Below, piece by piece: positions 62,993 through 64,000 of a DNA stretch of 64,000 bases. The stretch covers positions 1,488,001 to 1,552,000 of the forward strand of contig NZ_JACHXJ010000001.1 in NCBI RefSeq assembly GCF_014192015.1. The letters run 5' to 3'. This DNA comes from Paenibacillus rhizosphaerae (GTDB lineage Bacteria; Bacillota; Bacilli; Paenibacillales; Paenibacillaceae). The notes under the pieces were generated by a model. It was not told the DNA's origin. It ran no database searches and worked only from the letters and a program-made list of their open reading frames with translations. The position numbers were made by a program, and so were the translations under genes. Position 1 is the first letter of the stretch, and every line of letters begins with the position of its first letter.

Positions 62993-63060
62993 GTTCATCC
63001 GCTAGGCCGGAGAAATTAGAGAACTCTCGTTTACCGAATTTTTCAAGCTGTTCTGACCAT

Positions 63061-63460
63061 ACTAAAAACATGTATCGAAGAAACTTCAAAGTAGCCAGAC
63101 CGCGTTTAGAGGAAGTTTTTAGTGCAATATAAGAAGGCGATTCAACGAAGCCATGACTGTTCTTATATCTAACTAAAATGTATATTGATGTACCTTCAAA
63201 GAAGTCGGACCACGTTTAGCGGAAATTTTTAGTGCGATATAAGGGAGATGGCTCTCGGAAGCCTACACAATTTTATATCTAACTAAAAACATGTATCGAA
63301 GAAACTTCAAAGTAGCCAGACCGCGTTTAGAGGAAGTTTTTAATGCGATATAAGGGGGGCGATTCAACGAAGCCATGACTGTTCTTATATCTAACTAAAA
63401 ACATGTATCGAAGAAACTTCTAGGAAGCCAACCCGCATATAGCGGAAATTTTTATTTTGC
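63061..63460. repeat. Tandem intergenic repeat block, three and a half units
   Basis: Units of about 110-112 bases start at 63061, 63172, 63282 and 63394 (last one partial). Units 1 and 3 are almost identical; 2 and 4 are diverged. Each full unit has an arm pair around a 20-odd-base loop (AAACTTC...GAAGTTT in units 1 and 3) and a second pair (GATATAAG...CTTATATC, exact in unit 3). A shared core reads CGTTTAG followed by GGAA. The whole 567-base gap between amidase and gerA-like genes (62930-63496) holds only the terminator, this block and the gerA promoter region. No gene is seen. Confidence 0.85.
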
Positions 63461-63496
63461 CACCAGTATGGACTTTTGCCGGTTGGGGGTGTGGAC

Positions 63497-64000
63497 ATGC
63501 AAACCAATGAAAAGGTCATCTTCTCGGATCATTTACAAGAAAATATATCTCATCTTAAACAGCGGTATGCGGATTGCTTTGATGTCGTGTTCCACGACTT
63601 CAACTGCGGCCAAACGCCTGCGGTCATCGTCTACTTTATGGGTTTGACCGACAGCGATATGATTAACCGGTACATACTCGAACCCACGCTGAAACAGATA
63701 TCCAAAGACGGAGGCACCACCCTGGGGGATTTTTGCAAATGCTTGCCGGTGTCCTCGTATACCATGATCCAAACGATGGATCAAGCATTGATGGAGATTG
63801 GTGACGGTAATGTCGTCATGCTGATGGATGGGGAAGACCGGGCCATCTCTCTGTATCTGGCAAAATGGGAGCAGCGCTCGATCACGGAACCTGAGGCGGA
63901 ATCCGTCGTCAGAGGCCCGCGCGAAGGGTTTATCGAAACGCTGATGGTCAATGTATCCATGATCCGCCGGAAGCTGAAGTCGCCCGACTTGAAGATGAAA
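63497..64000 (+). CDS. Spore germination protein, GerA family alpha subunit, N-terminal part
   Basis: 168 codons from ATG 63497, 7 bases behind GGGGG, running off the right edge. IVYFMGLTDSDMINRYILEP and the motif VVRGPREGFIETLMVNVSMIRR are signatures of the N-terminal cytosolic domain of GerAA/GerKA/GerBA germinant-receptor subunits, which continue with about five or six membrane helices beyond the window. The receptor sits in the inner spore membrane and starts germination on nutrients. This supports a spore-forming host. Germinant unknown. Confidence 0.92.
   Translation, partial: MQTNEKVIFSDHLQENISHLKQRYADCFDVVFHDFNCGQTPAVIVYFMGLTDSDMINRYILEPTLKQISKDGGTTLGDFCKCLPVSSYTMIQTMDQALMEIGDGNVVMLMDGEDRAISLYLAKWEQRSITEPEAESVVRGPREGFIETLMVNVSMIRRKLKSPDLKMK

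Noticed and set aside
63061..63460. CRISPR array
   Set aside because: Units are about 111 bases, contiguous and without unique spacers; the internal inverted repeats do not match CRISPR architecture, and no cas gene is present.

Overview
The window looks like chromosomal DNA from a Paenibacillus-type, endospore-forming Bacillales bacterium. The signs are several YesM/YesN-like and AraC-type regulators next to glycan genes, ROK and LysR regulators, strong AGGAGG-type ribosome binding sites, a spore-germination GerA-family gene at the right edge, and long intergenic palindromic repeats. This assignment is an inference from gene content. No rRNA, tRNA, CRISPR array, insertion sequence or prophage was seen.

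Layout. (1) 1-14.9 kb, glycan use: the end of a GH95-like enzyme, an AraC regulator, a Gfo/Idh/MocA oxidoreductase, a sensor kinase/response regulator pair, a carbohydrate ABC importer (two permeases and a lipoprotein), an (alpha/alpha)6-type glycosidase candidate, a GH43 enzyme, a tiny Sm-like protein, and a nucleoside hydrolase. (2) 14.7-17.7 kb: a small membrane protein, an AraC regulator, a DUF5348-like protein and two GNAT acetyltransferases. (3) 17.9-25.5 kb: one long operon for a sulfonate/nitrate/taurine-type ABC importer (ATPase, two permeases, lipoprotein), interleaved with two paralogous pairs of FAD oxidoreductase plus 8-Cys ferredoxin that resemble adenylylsulfate-reductase AprA/AprB. 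(4) 25.8-26.8 kb: an unusual protein with an N-terminal helix-turn-helix and a degenerate F-type ATP synthase beta-subunit-like body, preceded by a near-perfect 32-bp palindrome. (5) 26.9-33.6 kb, visibly more AT-rich: a P-loop kinase-like protein, UDP-GlcNAc 2-epimerase, an APH-like kinase, thioredoxin, a methyltransferase and GNATs. (6) 33.7-39.3 kb: small stress, redox and regulatory genes, including an ArsR gene with an apparently leaderless promoter and repeated operators. (7) 39.4-45.7 kb: polysaccharide deacetylase, a second GH95-like enzyme, a type I sulfatase and an AraC regulator. (8) 45.7-50.5 kb: LysR regulator and the oxidative pentose phosphate operon zwf-transaldolase-gndA. (9) 50.6-53.3 kb: lipoprotein, LysR, a monooxygenase-domain protein and a PPOX-family protein. 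(10) 53.4-61.4 kb: a ROK repressor divergent from uxaC, a LarA-family nickel enzyme, an SDR, larE, larB, larC1 and larC2. (11) 61.5-64 kb: an amidase, a tandem palindromic repeat block and the start of a gerA-type gene.

How the genes may work together. Regions 1 and 7 would sense, import and depolymerise decorated plant or algal polysaccharides. Region 10 would turn glucuronate into fructuronate (UxaC), then mannonate (SDR). The LarA homologue, with its complete nickel-pincer cofactor machinery in the same operon, could then epimerise the sugar acid at C2, for example mannonate to gluconate. That product could feed the 6-phosphogluconate dehydrogenase of region 8.

The three most novel items are the HTH-AtpD-like protein, the duplicated AprAB-like modules inside a sulfonate-type importer operon, and the nickel-pincer enzyme in a hexuronate operon.
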